Positions 27,101 to 34,985 of a stretch of 64,000 nt of DNA are shown here, one piece after another; position 1 is the stretch's first letter; each line of letters opens with the position of its first letter. The stretch comes from Acerihabitans sp047324305. GTDB lineage: Bacteria; Pseudomonadota; Gammaproteobacteria; Enterobacterales; Enterobacteriaceae. The DNA lies in the NCBI RefSeq assembly GCF_047324305.1, contig NZ_CP178740.1, forward strand, positions 5,764,408-5,828,407. The letters are read 5' to 3'. The notes under the pieces were generated by a model that was not told the origin of the DNA, did not search any database, and saw only the letters and a list, made by a program, of their open reading frames with translations. The translations under genes were made by a program, and so were the position numbers.

Positions 27101-28459
27101 ATGACCACCTCCCCTTTTTCCACGCCGGTACGCTGGGACGACTGCTCGGCCGGCCAACAGGCCGCGTTGCTGGCCCGTCCCGCGGTGGCGGAGTCCGATC
27201 GCATCAGCAGCGCCGTCGGCGAGATTATCGATAGCGTCCGCCAGGGCGGCGACCAGGCCATCAAAGCGTTTAACCTGCGGTTCGACCATATCGCCACGGC
27301 GGAATTACGCGTCAGCGATCTGGCCATCCGCCAGGCCGCCGATCGCCTGTCGCCCGCGGTAAAACAGGCCATGGCGACGGCGGTGGCCAATATCGACTGC
27401 TTCCACCGCGCCCAGCAGCTGCCGCCGGTGGATGTGGAAACGCAGCCCGGCGTGCGCTGCCGCCAGCTCACCCGTCCCGTGGCGTCGGTGGGTCTCTATA
27501 TTCCCGGCGGCTCCGCGCCGCTGCCCTCGACGGTATTGATGCTGGCCACGCCCGCGCGCATCGCCGGCTGCCGCCGGGTGATCCTCTGTTCGCCGCCGCC
27601 GATTGCCGATGAAATCCTCTATGCGGCGCAACTGTGCGGCGTGCAGGACGTCTTCCAGGTGGGCGGCGCCCAGGCCATCGCCGCCATGGGGTTCGGCAGC
27701 GAATCGATTCCGAAAGTGGATAAAATCTTCGGTCCCGGCAACGCCTGGGTGACCGAGGCCAAGCGCCAGATAAGCCAGCGCGCGGGCGGGGCCGCCATCG
27801 ATATGCCCGCCGGTCCGTCCGAAGTGCTGGTTATCGCCGACAGCGGCGCCACGCCGGCGTTTATCGCCGCCGACCTGCTCTCGCAGGCGGAGCACGGCCC
27901 GGACTCGCAGGTGATCCTGCTGACCCCCGATGCGGCCATCGCCGAAGCCGTGGCGCTGGAAACGGACGCACAGCTTGCCCTGCTTTCCCGCGCCGCCATC
28001 GCCCGTCAGGCGCTCAGCGCCAGCCGCTTGATCATAGCCCGCGACCTGACCCAATGCGTGGCCATCAGCAACCGCTACGGGCCGGAGCATCTGATTATCC
28101 AGACCCGGGACGCCGAAAGCCTGGTGGCCGACATCACCAATGCCGGCTCGGTGTTCCTGGGCGACTGGTCGCCGGAATCCGCCGGCGACTATGCCTCCGG
28201 CACCAATCATGTCCTGCCGACCTATGGCTATACCAACACCTATTCCAGCCTGGGCCTGGCGGACTTCCAAAAACGCATGACGGTACAGGCGCTGACGCCG
28301 CAGGGCCTGCTGGGGCTGGCCCCCACCATTGAGATCCTCGCGCAGGCGGAGCAGCTCACCGCACATAAAAACGCCGTTACGCTGCGTGTCGCCGCGCTCA
28401 ACCAGGCCCAGGCCGCCTCATCCACCCCTGCGCCGTTAACGGCCGATAAGGAGCAATAA
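27101..28459 (+). CDS. hisD: Histidinol dehydrogenase
   Basis: The 452-residue enzyme oxidises L-histidinol to histidine in two NAD-dependent steps. Visible motifs are FGPGNAWVTEAKRQ, the zinc and active-site region DMPAGPSEVLVIAD followed by SQAEHGPDSQ, the catalytic GPEHLI near residue 325 and SAGDYASGTNHVLPT. It is about 18 residues longer than E. coli HisD through an Ala/Pro-rich tail. It starts 7 bases after hisG and its stop overlaps the hisC ATG (TAATG). Confidence 0.95.
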   Translation: MTTSPFSTPVRWDDCSAGQQAALLARPAVAESDRISSAVGEIIDSVRQGGDQAIKAFNLRFDHIATAELRVSDLAIRQAADRLSPAVKQAMATAVANIDCFHRAQQLPPVDVETQPGVRCRQLTRPVASVGLYIPGGSAPLPSTVLMLATPARIAGCRRVILCSPPPIADEILYAAQLCGVQDVFQVGGAQAIAAMGFGSESIPKVDKIFGPGNAWVTEAKRQISQRAGGAAIDMPAGPSEVLVIADSGATPAFIAADLLSQAEHGPDSQVILLTPDAAIAEAVALETDAQLALLSRAAIARQALSASRLIIARDLTQCVAISNRYGPEHLIIQTRDAESLVADITNAGSVFLGDWSPESAGDYASGTNHVLPTYGYTNTYSSLGLADFQKRMTVQALTPQGLLGLAPTIEILAQAEQLTAHKNAVTLRVAALNQAQAASSTPAPLTADKEQ

Positions 28460-29550
28460 TGTCCATCAGCCAACTGGCGCGCGCCAATGTACTGGCGCTC
28501 GAGCCTTACCAATCGGCGCGCCGCCTCGGCGGCAAAGGGGATGTCTGGCTTAACGCCAATGAATATCCGCTGCCCCCGACGATTGAACCGCGTCCCGGCA
28601 ACCTCAACCGCTATCCCGACTGCCAGCCGGCGGGGGTCATTAACAGTTACGCCGCCTATGCGGGGCTGCAGCCGGATCAGGTATTGGCCTGCCGCGGCGC
28701 CGATGAAGCCATCGAACTGCTGATCCGCGCGTTTTGCGAGCCGGGCCGGGATGCCATTCTGTTTTGTCCGCCCACCTACGGCATGTACAGCGTCAGCGCC
28801 GAAACCTTCGGCGTAGCCCGGCGCACCGTGCCGGCGCGCGACGACTGGCAGTTGGATCTGCCGGCCATCGAGGCGCAGATGGATGGCGTCAAGCTGGTTT
28901 ATATCTGCAGCCCCAATAATCCCACCGGCAATATTATCCGCCCGGACGATATCAAGCGCCTGCTGGAAGCGGCCCGGGGACGCGCGCTGGTGGTGGCCGA
29001 TGAGGCCTATATCGAGTTTTGCCCGCAGGCGACGCTGGCCGGCTGGCTGGCCGACTACCCGCATCTGGTTATCCTGCGCACCTTGTCCAAGGCGTTTGCC
29101 CTGGCCGGGCTGCGCTGCGGCTTCACCCTGGCCGGCGCGGACGTGATCCAGCTGCTATTAAAAGTGATTGCCCCCTACCCTTTGCCGCTGCCGGTGGCGG
29201 ATATCGCCGAACAGGCTCTCAGCGCCGACGGACTGGCGCTGATGCGCGCCCGGGTGGCGGAGATCGCCGCCACCCGCCAATGGCTGGCCGCGGCCCTGCT
29301 GGAATGCGCTTGCGTGCTGGACGTCTATCCCAGCGCCAGCAACTACCTGCTGGCGCGCTTTGACCCGGCAAGCGGCGCCTTCAAGGCATTGTGGGATCAG
29401 GGCATTATCCTGCGCAACCAGAGCGCCCAGCCCGGCCTGCGGGACTGTCTGCGCATTACCATCGGCACCCGCGGCGAATGCGAGCGGGTGGTTAACGCCC
29501 TGCGCGCGCTGCGCAGCGACGTCGACGTTTCCCGCAAGGAGGCCATGTGA
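28459..29550 (+). CDS. hisC: Histidinol-phosphate aminotransferase
   Basis: This 363-residue class I/II PLP aminotransferase makes histidinol phosphate from imidazole acetol phosphate. Motifs are YICSPNNPTGNI, ADEAYIEF and the PLP lysine in LRTLSKAFALAGLRCGF near residue 215, with a C-terminal Arg in LRITIGT. It overlaps hisD by one base and hisB by four (GTGA), typical of the coupled his operon. Confidence 0.95.
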   Translation: MSISQLARANVLALEPYQSARRLGGKGDVWLNANEYPLPPTIEPRPGNLNRYPDCQPAGVINSYAAYAGLQPDQVLACRGADEAIELLIRAFCEPGRDAILFCPPTYGMYSVSAETFGVARRTVPARDDWQLDLPAIEAQMDGVKLVYICSPNNPTGNIIRPDDIKRLLEAARGRALVVADEAYIEFCPQATLAGWLADYPHLVILRTLSKAFALAGLRCGFTLAGADVIQLLLKVIAPYPLPLPVADIAEQALSADGLALMRARVAEIAATRQWLAAALLECACVLDVYPSASNYLLARFDPASGAFKALWDQGIILRNQSAQPGLRDCLRITIGTRGECERVVNALRALRSDVDVSRKEAM

Positions 29551-30614
29551 GCCAGAAACTGCTGTTTATCGATCGCGACGGCACCCTGATAAGTGAGCCG
29601 CCGGAAGATTTCCAGGTGGATCGCCTGGATAAGCTGGCCCTGGAACCCAACGTTATTCCCGCGCTGCTGGATCTGCAAAAGGCCGGCTTTCGCCTGGTCA
29701 TGATCACCAACCAGGACGGCCTGGGCACCGCCAGCTTTCCCCAGGCGGATTTCGATGCGCCGCATAACCTGATGATGCAGATTTTCCGCTCCCAGGGCAT
29801 CGTGTTTGACGACGTGCTGATTTGCCCCCACCTGCCGTCTGACGGCTGCGACTGCCGCAAGCCGCTCACCGGCCTGGTAACCGGCTACCTGGAGGACGGC
29901 CGCATCGATACCGCCAATAGCTACGTGATTGGCGATCGCGAAAGCGATATCGCGCTGGCGCATAATATGGGTATCAATGGGCTGCGCTATCACCCCGAGA
30001 CCCTGGGCTGGCAGGCGATTGCCGACCTGCTCACCCGCCGCGATCGCCATGCCCACGTCAAGCGCGTCACCAAGGAGACGGATATCGATGTGCAGGTCTG
30101 GCTGGATCGCGAGGGGGGCAGCAAGATCAATACCGGCGTCGGCTTTTTCGACCACATGCTGGATCAGATCGCCACCCACGGCGGTTTTCGCATGAATATC
30201 GCGGTCAAGGGCGATTTGTATATCGACGATCACCATACGGTGGAAGATACCGCCCTGGCGCTCGGCGAGGCGATTAACCAGGCGCTGGGGGATAAACGCG
30301 GCATCGGCCGGTTCGGTTATATGCTGCCGATGGACGAATGCCTGGCGCGCTGCGCGCTGGATATTTCCGGGCGCCCGCACCTGGAATATAAAGCGGAGTA
30401 TACTTATCAGCGCGTCGGTGATTTAAGCACTGAAATGGTCGAGCACTTTTTCCGCTCGCTGTCTTATGCCATGGCCTGCACCCTACACCTGAAAACCAAA
30501 GGCAAAAACGATCATCACCGCGTCGAAAGCCTGTTCAAGGTCTTTGGCCGCACGCTGCGCCAGGCTATCCGCGTGCAAGGCAACACCCTGCCCAGTTCGA
30601 AAGGAGTGCTGTGA
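29547..30614 (+). CDS. hisB: Bifunctional histidinol-phosphatase / imidazoleglycerol-phosphate dehydratase
   Basis: The 355-residue fusion has an N-terminal HAD phosphatase (DRDGTLI at residues 9-15, the zinc loop CPHLPSDGCDCRKP near residue 95) and a C-terminal dehydratase (INTGVGFFDHMLDQIATHGGF, DDHHTVEDTALALGEA, DHHRVESLFKVFGR). This two-domain arrangement is characteristic of gamma-proteobacteria. The start is GTG, overlapping the hisC stop. Confidence 0.95.
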   Translation: MSQKLLFIDRDGTLISEPPEDFQVDRLDKLALEPNVIPALLDLQKAGFRLVMITNQDGLGTASFPQADFDAPHNLMMQIFRSQGIVFDDVLICPHLPSDGCDCRKPLTGLVTGYLEDGRIDTANSYVIGDRESDIALAHNMGINGLRYHPETLGWQAIADLLTRRDRHAHVKRVTKETDIDVQVWLDREGGSKINTGVGFFDHMLDQIATHGGFRMNIAVKGDLYIDDHHTVEDTALALGEAINQALGDKRGIGRFGYMLPMDECLARCALDISGRPHLEYKAEYTYQRVGDLSTEMVEHFFRSLSYAMACTLHLKTKGKNDHHRVESLFKVFGRTLRQAIRVQGNTLPSSKGVL

Positions 30615-31204
30615 TGAAGGTCGTGATACTTGATACCGGTTGCGCCAATCTGTTCTCGGTTACCGCCGCGGTGCGCCGGCTCGGCTACCAGCCCGTGGTC
30701 AGCCGCGATACCGATATCGTGCTGCATGCGGACAAGCTGTTCCTGCCCGGCGTCGGCACCGCCCGGGCGGCGATGGATCAATTGCGTGAGCGCGGCCTGA
30801 TTGAGCTTATCAAGGCCTGCACCCAGCCGGTATTGGGCATCTGCCTCGGCATGCAGTTGCTGGGCCGCGAAAGCGCCGAGAACGGCGGCATCACGACGCT
30901 TGGCATTATCGACGCTCCGATCGACAAAATGACCGATTTTGGCCTGCCCCTGCCCCATATGGGCTGGAACCAGGTGCATCCCCATCATGACAACCGGCTG
31001 TTTCGCGGCATCGGCGACGGCAGCTACTTCTATTTTGTCCATAGCTACGCCATGCCCCTGTGCGCCGCCACCATAGCGCAGACCCATTACGGCGAGCCGT
31101 TTACCGCGGCGGTGGAGCAGGATAATTTTTTCGGCGTGCAGTTCCATCCTGAACGCTCCGGCGCCGCGGGCGCTCAACTGCTGAAGAATTTTCTGGAGAT
31201 GTAA
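30614..31204 (+). CDS. hisH: Imidazole glycerol phosphate synthase, glutaminase subunit
   Basis: The 196-residue class I glutamine amidotransferase has the nucleophile Cys in LGICLGMQLLG near residue 77 and the His-Glu pair in GVQFHPERSGAAG near residue 178. It feeds ammonia to HisF. I take the ATG at 30614 as the start; a GTG immediately before it is in frame. It overlaps the hisB stop. Confidence 0.95.
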   Translation: MKVVILDTGCANLFSVTAAVRRLGYQPVVSRDTDIVLHADKLFLPGVGTARAAMDQLRERGLIELIKACTQPVLGICLGMQLLGRESAENGGITTLGIIDAPIDKMTDFGLPLPHMGWNQVHPHHDNRLFRGIGDGSYFYFVHSYAMPLCAATIAQTHYGEPFTAAVEQDNFFGVQFHPERSGAAGAQLLKNFLEM

Positions 31205-31207
31205 ACG

Positions 31208-31948
31208 GTGATTATTCCCGCGTTGGATTTAATAAATGGTGAAGTGGTGCGGCTGCATCAGGGCGATTACGGCCGCCAGCGCCAATACGGCGGCGATCCC
31301 CTCGCCCGTCTGCAGCAGTATGTCGGGCAGGGCGCGCAGCTTTTGCATCTGGTGGACCTTACCGGCGCCAAAGACCCCGCGGCCCGCCAGATCCCGTTGC
31401 TGAAAACCCTGCTGGCCGGCGTTCGGCCCACGCCGGTGCAGATTGGCGGCGGCATCCGCACGGCGGAAGATGTGGCGGCATTGCTGGATGCCGGCGCCAC
31501 CCGCGTGGTGGTGGGCTCCACCGCCATCCGCCAGCCGCGCGAGGTACAGCGCTGGTTTGAGCGTTTTGGTCCCGATGCCCTGGTATTGGCCCTGGACGTA
31601 CGCATCGACCGTGACGGACAGCGCGAGGTGGCGGTCAGCGGCTGGCAGGAAAATTCCGGCATGACCCTGGAGCAGGCGATTGGCGAGTATCAGCCCTTTG
31701 GCCTCAAGCACGTACTTTGTACCGATATTTCCCGCGATGGCACCCTGGGCGGCTCGAACGTGGCGCTTTACCAGGATATCTGCCGCGCCTGGCCCGCTAT
31801 CGCCTTCCAATCCTCCGGCGGCATCGGCTGCCTGGAGGATATCGCCCGGCTGCGCGGCACCGGCGTCCAGGGCGTGATCGTCGGCCGCGCGCTGCTGGAA
31901 GACAAATTTACCGTTGAGGAGGCTATCGCATGCTGGCAAAACGTATAA
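31208..31948 (+). CDS. hisA: ProFAR isomerase
   Basis: The 246-residue (beta/alpha)8 barrel isomerises ProFAR to PRFAR. It has the N-terminal catalytic Asp in PALDLINGEVVRLHQGDYG, LVDLTGAKD, IQIGGGIRT-type phosphate loop QIGGGIRTAEDV and the second catalytic Asp in TDISRDGTLGG. The start is GTG, 3 bases after hisH, and it overlaps hisF by 19 bases. Confidence 0.95.
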   Translation: MIIPALDLINGEVVRLHQGDYGRQRQYGGDPLARLQQYVGQGAQLLHLVDLTGAKDPAARQIPLLKTLLAGVRPTPVQIGGGIRTAEDVAALLDAGATRVVVGSTAIRQPREVQRWFERFGPDALVLALDVRIDRDGQREVAVSGWQENSGMTLEQAIGEYQPFGLKHVLCTDISRDGTLGGSNVALYQDICRAWPAIAFQSSGGIGCLEDIARLRGTGVQGVIVGRALLEDKFTVEEAIACWQNV

Positions 31949-32703
31949 TTCCCTGCCTGGACGTGCGCGCCGGCCAGGTGGTGAAAGGGGTACAGTTCCG
32001 TAATCATGAAATTATCGGCGATATCGTGCCCCTGGCCCGGCGTTATGCCGAGGAAGGCGCGGACGAGCTGGTATTTTACGATATCACCGCCTCCGCGGAC
32101 GATCGTGTGGTGGACCAGAGCTGGGTGGAACGGGTAGCGGAAGTGATTGATATCCCGTTTTGCGTCGCCGGCGGCATTAAAACCCTGGAGCAGGCGGGCC
32201 GTATCCTGTCGTTCGGCGCCGATAAGATTTCCATTAACTCGCCGGCGCTGGCGGATCCCGACCTGATAAGCCGCCTGGCGGACCGGTTCGGCGTACAGTG
32301 CATCGTGGTCGGCGTCGACACCTGGCATGACGGCGGCACCGATCGTTACCTGGTCAATCAATATACCGGTGACGAAACCCGCACCCGGGTGACAACATGG
32401 GAAACGCCCGACTGGGTGACGGAAGCGCAAAAACGCGGCGCCGGCGAAATTGTGCTCAATATGATGAACCAGGACGGCGTGCGCAACGGGTATGACCTGA
32501 AACAGCTCCGGCTGATCCGCGGGCTGTGCCACGTGCCGCTGATCGCTTCCGGCGGCGCGGGCGCGCCCGAACACTTCCTTGAGGCGTTTCGCGACGCCGA
32601 CGTGGACGGCGCGCTGGCGGCCTCGGTATTCCATAAGCAGATAATTAATATTGGCGAGTTAAAAACCTTTCTCGCACAACAGGGAGTAGAGATCAGATGT
32701 TAA
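31930..32703 (+). CDS. hisF: Imidazole glycerol phosphate synthase, cyclase subunit
   Basis: The 257-residue barrel subunit starts MLAKRIIPCLDVRAGQVVKG and has ADELVFYDITAS with the catalytic Asp, CVAGGIKTLEQ, and LIASGGAGAPEHF for phosphate binding. With HisH it makes IGP and AICAR, linking to purine synthesis. It overlaps both neighbours. Confidence 0.95.
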   Translation: MLAKRIIPCLDVRAGQVVKGVQFRNHEIIGDIVPLARRYAEEGADELVFYDITASADDRVVDQSWVERVAEVIDIPFCVAGGIKTLEQAGRILSFGADKISINSPALADPDLISRLADRFGVQCIVVGVDTWHDGGTDRYLVNQYTGDETRTRVTTWETPDWVTEAQKRGAGEIVLNMMNQDGVRNGYDLKQLRLIRGLCHVPLIASGGAGAPEHFLEAFRDADVDGALAASVFHKQIINIGELKTFLAQQGVEIRC

Positions 32704-33308
32704 CCACGCAACAGCGCGACCAGCTGGATTGGGATAAAACAAATCAAATGATGCCCGCCATTGTCCAGCACGCCATTTCCGGTGAGGTATTGATGATGGG
32801 GTATATGAACCCCCAGGCCCTGCAGGTAACCGAGGACACCGGCAAGGTGACTTTTTTTTCCCGCAGCAAGCAGCGCCTGTGGACCAAGGGCGAAAGCTCC
32901 GGCAACGTCCTGCATGTGGTGGGCATCTATCCCGACTGCGATCGGGATACCCTGCTGATCCTGGCCAACCCCGACGGCCCCACCTGCCATACCGGCGCCA
33001 GCAGCTGCTTTTATCCGGCCGCCACCGACTGGGGTTTCCTGCATAACCTGGAAACCCTGCTGGCGCAAAGGAAAACCGCCGACCCGGAAAGCTCCTACAC
33101 CGCCCGGCTGTATGCCAGCGGCACCAAACGCATCGCCCAGAAGGTGGGAGAGGAAGGCGTGGAAACCGCCCTGGCGGCCACGGTGCACGACCGTGAAGAA
33201 CTGACCAACGAGGCGGCGGACCTGGTTTATCACCTGCTGGTGCTGCTGCAGGATCAGGATCTGGATTTAAGCCGGGTTATCGGCCGGCTGCGCGAGCGGC
33301 ATCAATAA
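32697..33308 (+). CDS. hisI: Bifunctional phosphoribosyl-AMP cyclohydrolase / phosphoribosyl-ATP pyrophosphatase
   Basis: The 203-residue fusion has an N-terminal cyclohydrolase (LWTKGESSGNVLHV and the metal site DCDRDTLL, CHTGASSCF) and a C-terminal pyrophosphatase (TKRIAQKVGEEGVETALAA). It is the last gene of the operon and overlaps hisF by 7 bases. Confidence 0.95.
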   Translation: MLTTQQRDQLDWDKTNQMMPAIVQHAISGEVLMMGYMNPQALQVTEDTGKVTFFSRSKQRLWTKGESSGNVLHVVGIYPDCDRDTLLILANPDGPTCHTGASSCFYPAATDWGFLHNLETLLAQRKTADPESSYTARLYASGTKRIAQKVGEEGVETALAATVHDREELTNEAADLVYHLLVLLQDQDLDLSRVIGRLRERHQ

Positions 33309-33352
33309 CCGCTCCAGCAAGCCGCCCGGCGGCAGATAAGGCGTATTATGTG

Positions 33353-33373
33353 CCCCCGCTCATTGATCGGGGG
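33353..33373. repeat. Hairpin after the his operon
   Basis: CCCCCG (33353-33358) pairs with CGGGGG (33368-33373) 45 bases after the hisI stop. No T-run follows, so it is at best a weak or rho-assisted terminator. Confidence 0.4.
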
Positions 33374-33401
33374 TATGTAAAACCGCGGTGATTCGTCATC
33401 A

Positions 33402-33956
33402 CTATTTAAAAAAATTGCGAACCTTTTCCACAGCCCGCTTAGTTTCATTCTTTGTCTGCTCTGCAACACGGTTAAATTCATGTCCTATCTTCTGTGGATC
33501 AATACGCGCAGCTTCATCCCCTATCTGCTCTAAAATACGGTTAGCTTCATGTTTTAACTTCTCTTTATCCAGCGATTTTATTTGACCATGAATACGCGAG
33601 GCTTCCCGCAATACCTTTTGCCCCAAAGAAAAAGAGGTCGCTGATCCGGCCGGTTTATTGCCGGCATCATTAGCTGCGGCCGCTTCAGGACGGGTGGCGT
33701 CATCCGGGTATTCGTTCCTTACCCTTTGCAAATAAGCGCCAATATCATTAAATAATGCTTCATCGATATCTTCGCCTCCCCGGCTATTATCTATACGCGC
33801 AAGCAGACCCTCGGGCAACGGCCGCTGGGAAGCATTGGCGACCCCGGTCAGCTTATCGCGCAGAGATGAAAAAAATGCATTATTGTCTGAATTCGTTGAT
33901 ACACTGTGCTGAATAGGTGCATCATTACTTTTAGGAACTAAACTATCATAAATCAT
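33402..33956 (-). CDS. Unknown protein with three tandem helical repeats; possible secreted effector
   Basis: The 184-residue protein has an excellent ribosome site (AAGGAG, 6 bases before ATG), so I regard it as real. The first 60 residues are Ser/Asn-rich and probably disordered; no Sec signal is present. Residues 116-180 hold three successive amphipathic units of 21-23 residues beginning REASRI, EANRIL and EFNRVA, each rich in Lys/Glu, that should form helices or a coiled coil. No family recognised. A disordered N-terminus plus helical repeats, beside F-box and PPxY proteins, fits a type III-type effector, but that is inference. An ancestral stress (LEA-like) or structural protein is the alternative. 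Confidence 0.65.
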   Translation of the reverse strand: MIYDSLVPKSNDAPIQHSVSTNSDNNAFFSSLRDKLTGVANASQRPLPEGLLARIDNSRGGEDIDEALFNDIGAYLQRVRNEYPDDATRPEAAAANDAGNKPAGSATSFSLGQKVLREASRIHGQIKSLDKEKLKHEANRILEQIGDEAARIDPQKIGHEFNRVAEQTKNETKRAVEKVRNFFK

Positions 33957-34006
33957 TGTAAACTCCTTATTTATAATATATTAAACTAAAAATATTGCTG
34001 ATAAGT

Positions 34007-34240
34007 TTACCTGGCATGCTTAGAGCAAATACGTTCGTTAATTGAATCATTATCAGCATGATTATCCGGCGCTAACTTTAAACAAATCGTCAATATGACA
34101 GGTAAATCTGAATCAAATATGAAACGCCTCTTTATCCCTTGGCGGCGCCATTGCTGCATGGATAACATCGCCGTCGTGACCGGGCTAGATTCACTTTCAG
34201 CGCCGGCTACGATGGTTAAGGCTGCGGCGTTAGCCTTCAT
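34007..34240 (-). CDS. Small unknown protein coupled to the PPxY gene
   Basis: A 77-codon frame starts with the ATG that overlaps the stop of the preceding gene (ATGA), so it could be translated by coupling. The product has no signal peptide, an alanine-rich start, a central hydrophobic strand-like stretch (LPVILTICLKLA) and an acidic C-terminal third. No relative recognised. An 84-codon frame on the opposite strand overlaps it; the coupling favours this one. Confidence 0.4.
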   Translation of the reverse strand: MKANAAALTIVAGAESESSPVTTAMLSMQQWRRQGIKRRFIFDSDLPVILTICLKLAPDNHADNDSINERICSKHAR

Positions 34241-34554
34241 GGCGCGGCGCTGCCCGATCCTGAACTGCCGCGCAGCGAAGGCGAGGCTGGGAACAGTTTT
34301 TTGTAGCTGGGAGGCGGTGTGTAGCTGGGAGGCGGTGAATCGCCCTTAATGTTCTTGAGTTCAGGAACGGCCGGGAATCCCGCATCCAAAGGGGGTGGAT
34401 AATAAGGAACTAAACTGAGCGGCGGCCCATGGCGGTTCGACGCGAACGACAGCGCGCTGAACCCCCCTGACGTTGGCGCCGGCCCGGCTATCGGGGTATT
34501 ATCCGTCTTTCGCGTGATGGGGCCAAAACCGCAACAGTATAACCAACTTGGCAT
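34237..34554 (-). CDS. Proline-rich protein with doubled PPxY (WW-domain ligand) motif
   Basis: The 105-residue protein starts at the ATG at 34554, behind AGGAGT with 6-base spacing. It has MPSWLYCCGFG at the N-terminus, with Cys 7-Cys 8. A low-complexity Pro/Ser/Gly region follows, then YYPPPL at 51-56 and two adjacent PPPSY motifs at 74-78 and 80-84, before a Ser/Gly tail. PPxY is the classical ligand of WW domains in Nedd4-family ubiquitin ligases and is used as a late domain by viruses; it is uncommon in bacterial proteins. No enzyme domain is visible. I infer a host-directed adaptor. The frame above it (to 34632) lacks start signals. Confidence 0.65.
   Translation of the reverse strand: MPSWLYCCGFGPITRKTDNTPIAGPAPTSGGFSALSFASNRHGPPLSLVPYYPPPLDAGFPAVPELKNIKGDSPPPSYTPPPSYKKLFPASPSLRGSSGSGSAAP
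34303..34338 (-). repeat. 18-bp tandem duplication encoding the second PPPSY
   Basis: Two adjacent 18-bp units (34303-34320 and 34321-34338), identical at 17 of 18 positions, encode PPPSY plus one residue each. The near-identity indicates recent duplication. Confidence 0.8.
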
Positions 34555-34985
34555 CTGATACTCCTGATGATTGAGACACAAAAAAACACAGTCTAAGAAC
34601 ATTACGGATGTGTTATTTTCCACCGAGCACAACGACCGCGATCGGTTTGAATTTATGATACCGGGCCGCCGCCACGGGTAATGCTTCCGTCATTTTTGGA
34701 TTATATTTACAAGCTATTTCGTCAAAAAACCGCAGATTATTGCGATTAATTTTATTATTCATTAGTCCGTGGCAATATAACTCCGAATTATCAGGAAGCA
34801 GTAAAATTATCCTGAATATTCACTTCTTTTTCATCCAGTTTAATGAATTTGTTGAAAAATGATTAAGGTATTTTCACTTCATTATCACGACCTGTTGATA
34901 CTGCATTTAGGGCTTTATTAAGGGGCAACCTTTTCGCGTATTCTTGACATAAAAATGGTAGAATAGGTTAATTATTCATTTATAC
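34555..34985. other. AT-rich intergenic region between the F-box and PPxY genes
   Basis: No gene seen. It is AT-rich relative to its surroundings. On the minus strand TATAAT (34705-34700) with TTGACG 14 bases upstream might serve the PPxY gene, though the spacing is short. Confidence 0.35.

Noticed and set aside
34095..34349. 84-codon plus-strand frame overlapping the PPxY gene and the coupled small gene
   Set aside because: It is antisense to two frames with better translation signals, and its product shows no recognisable features.
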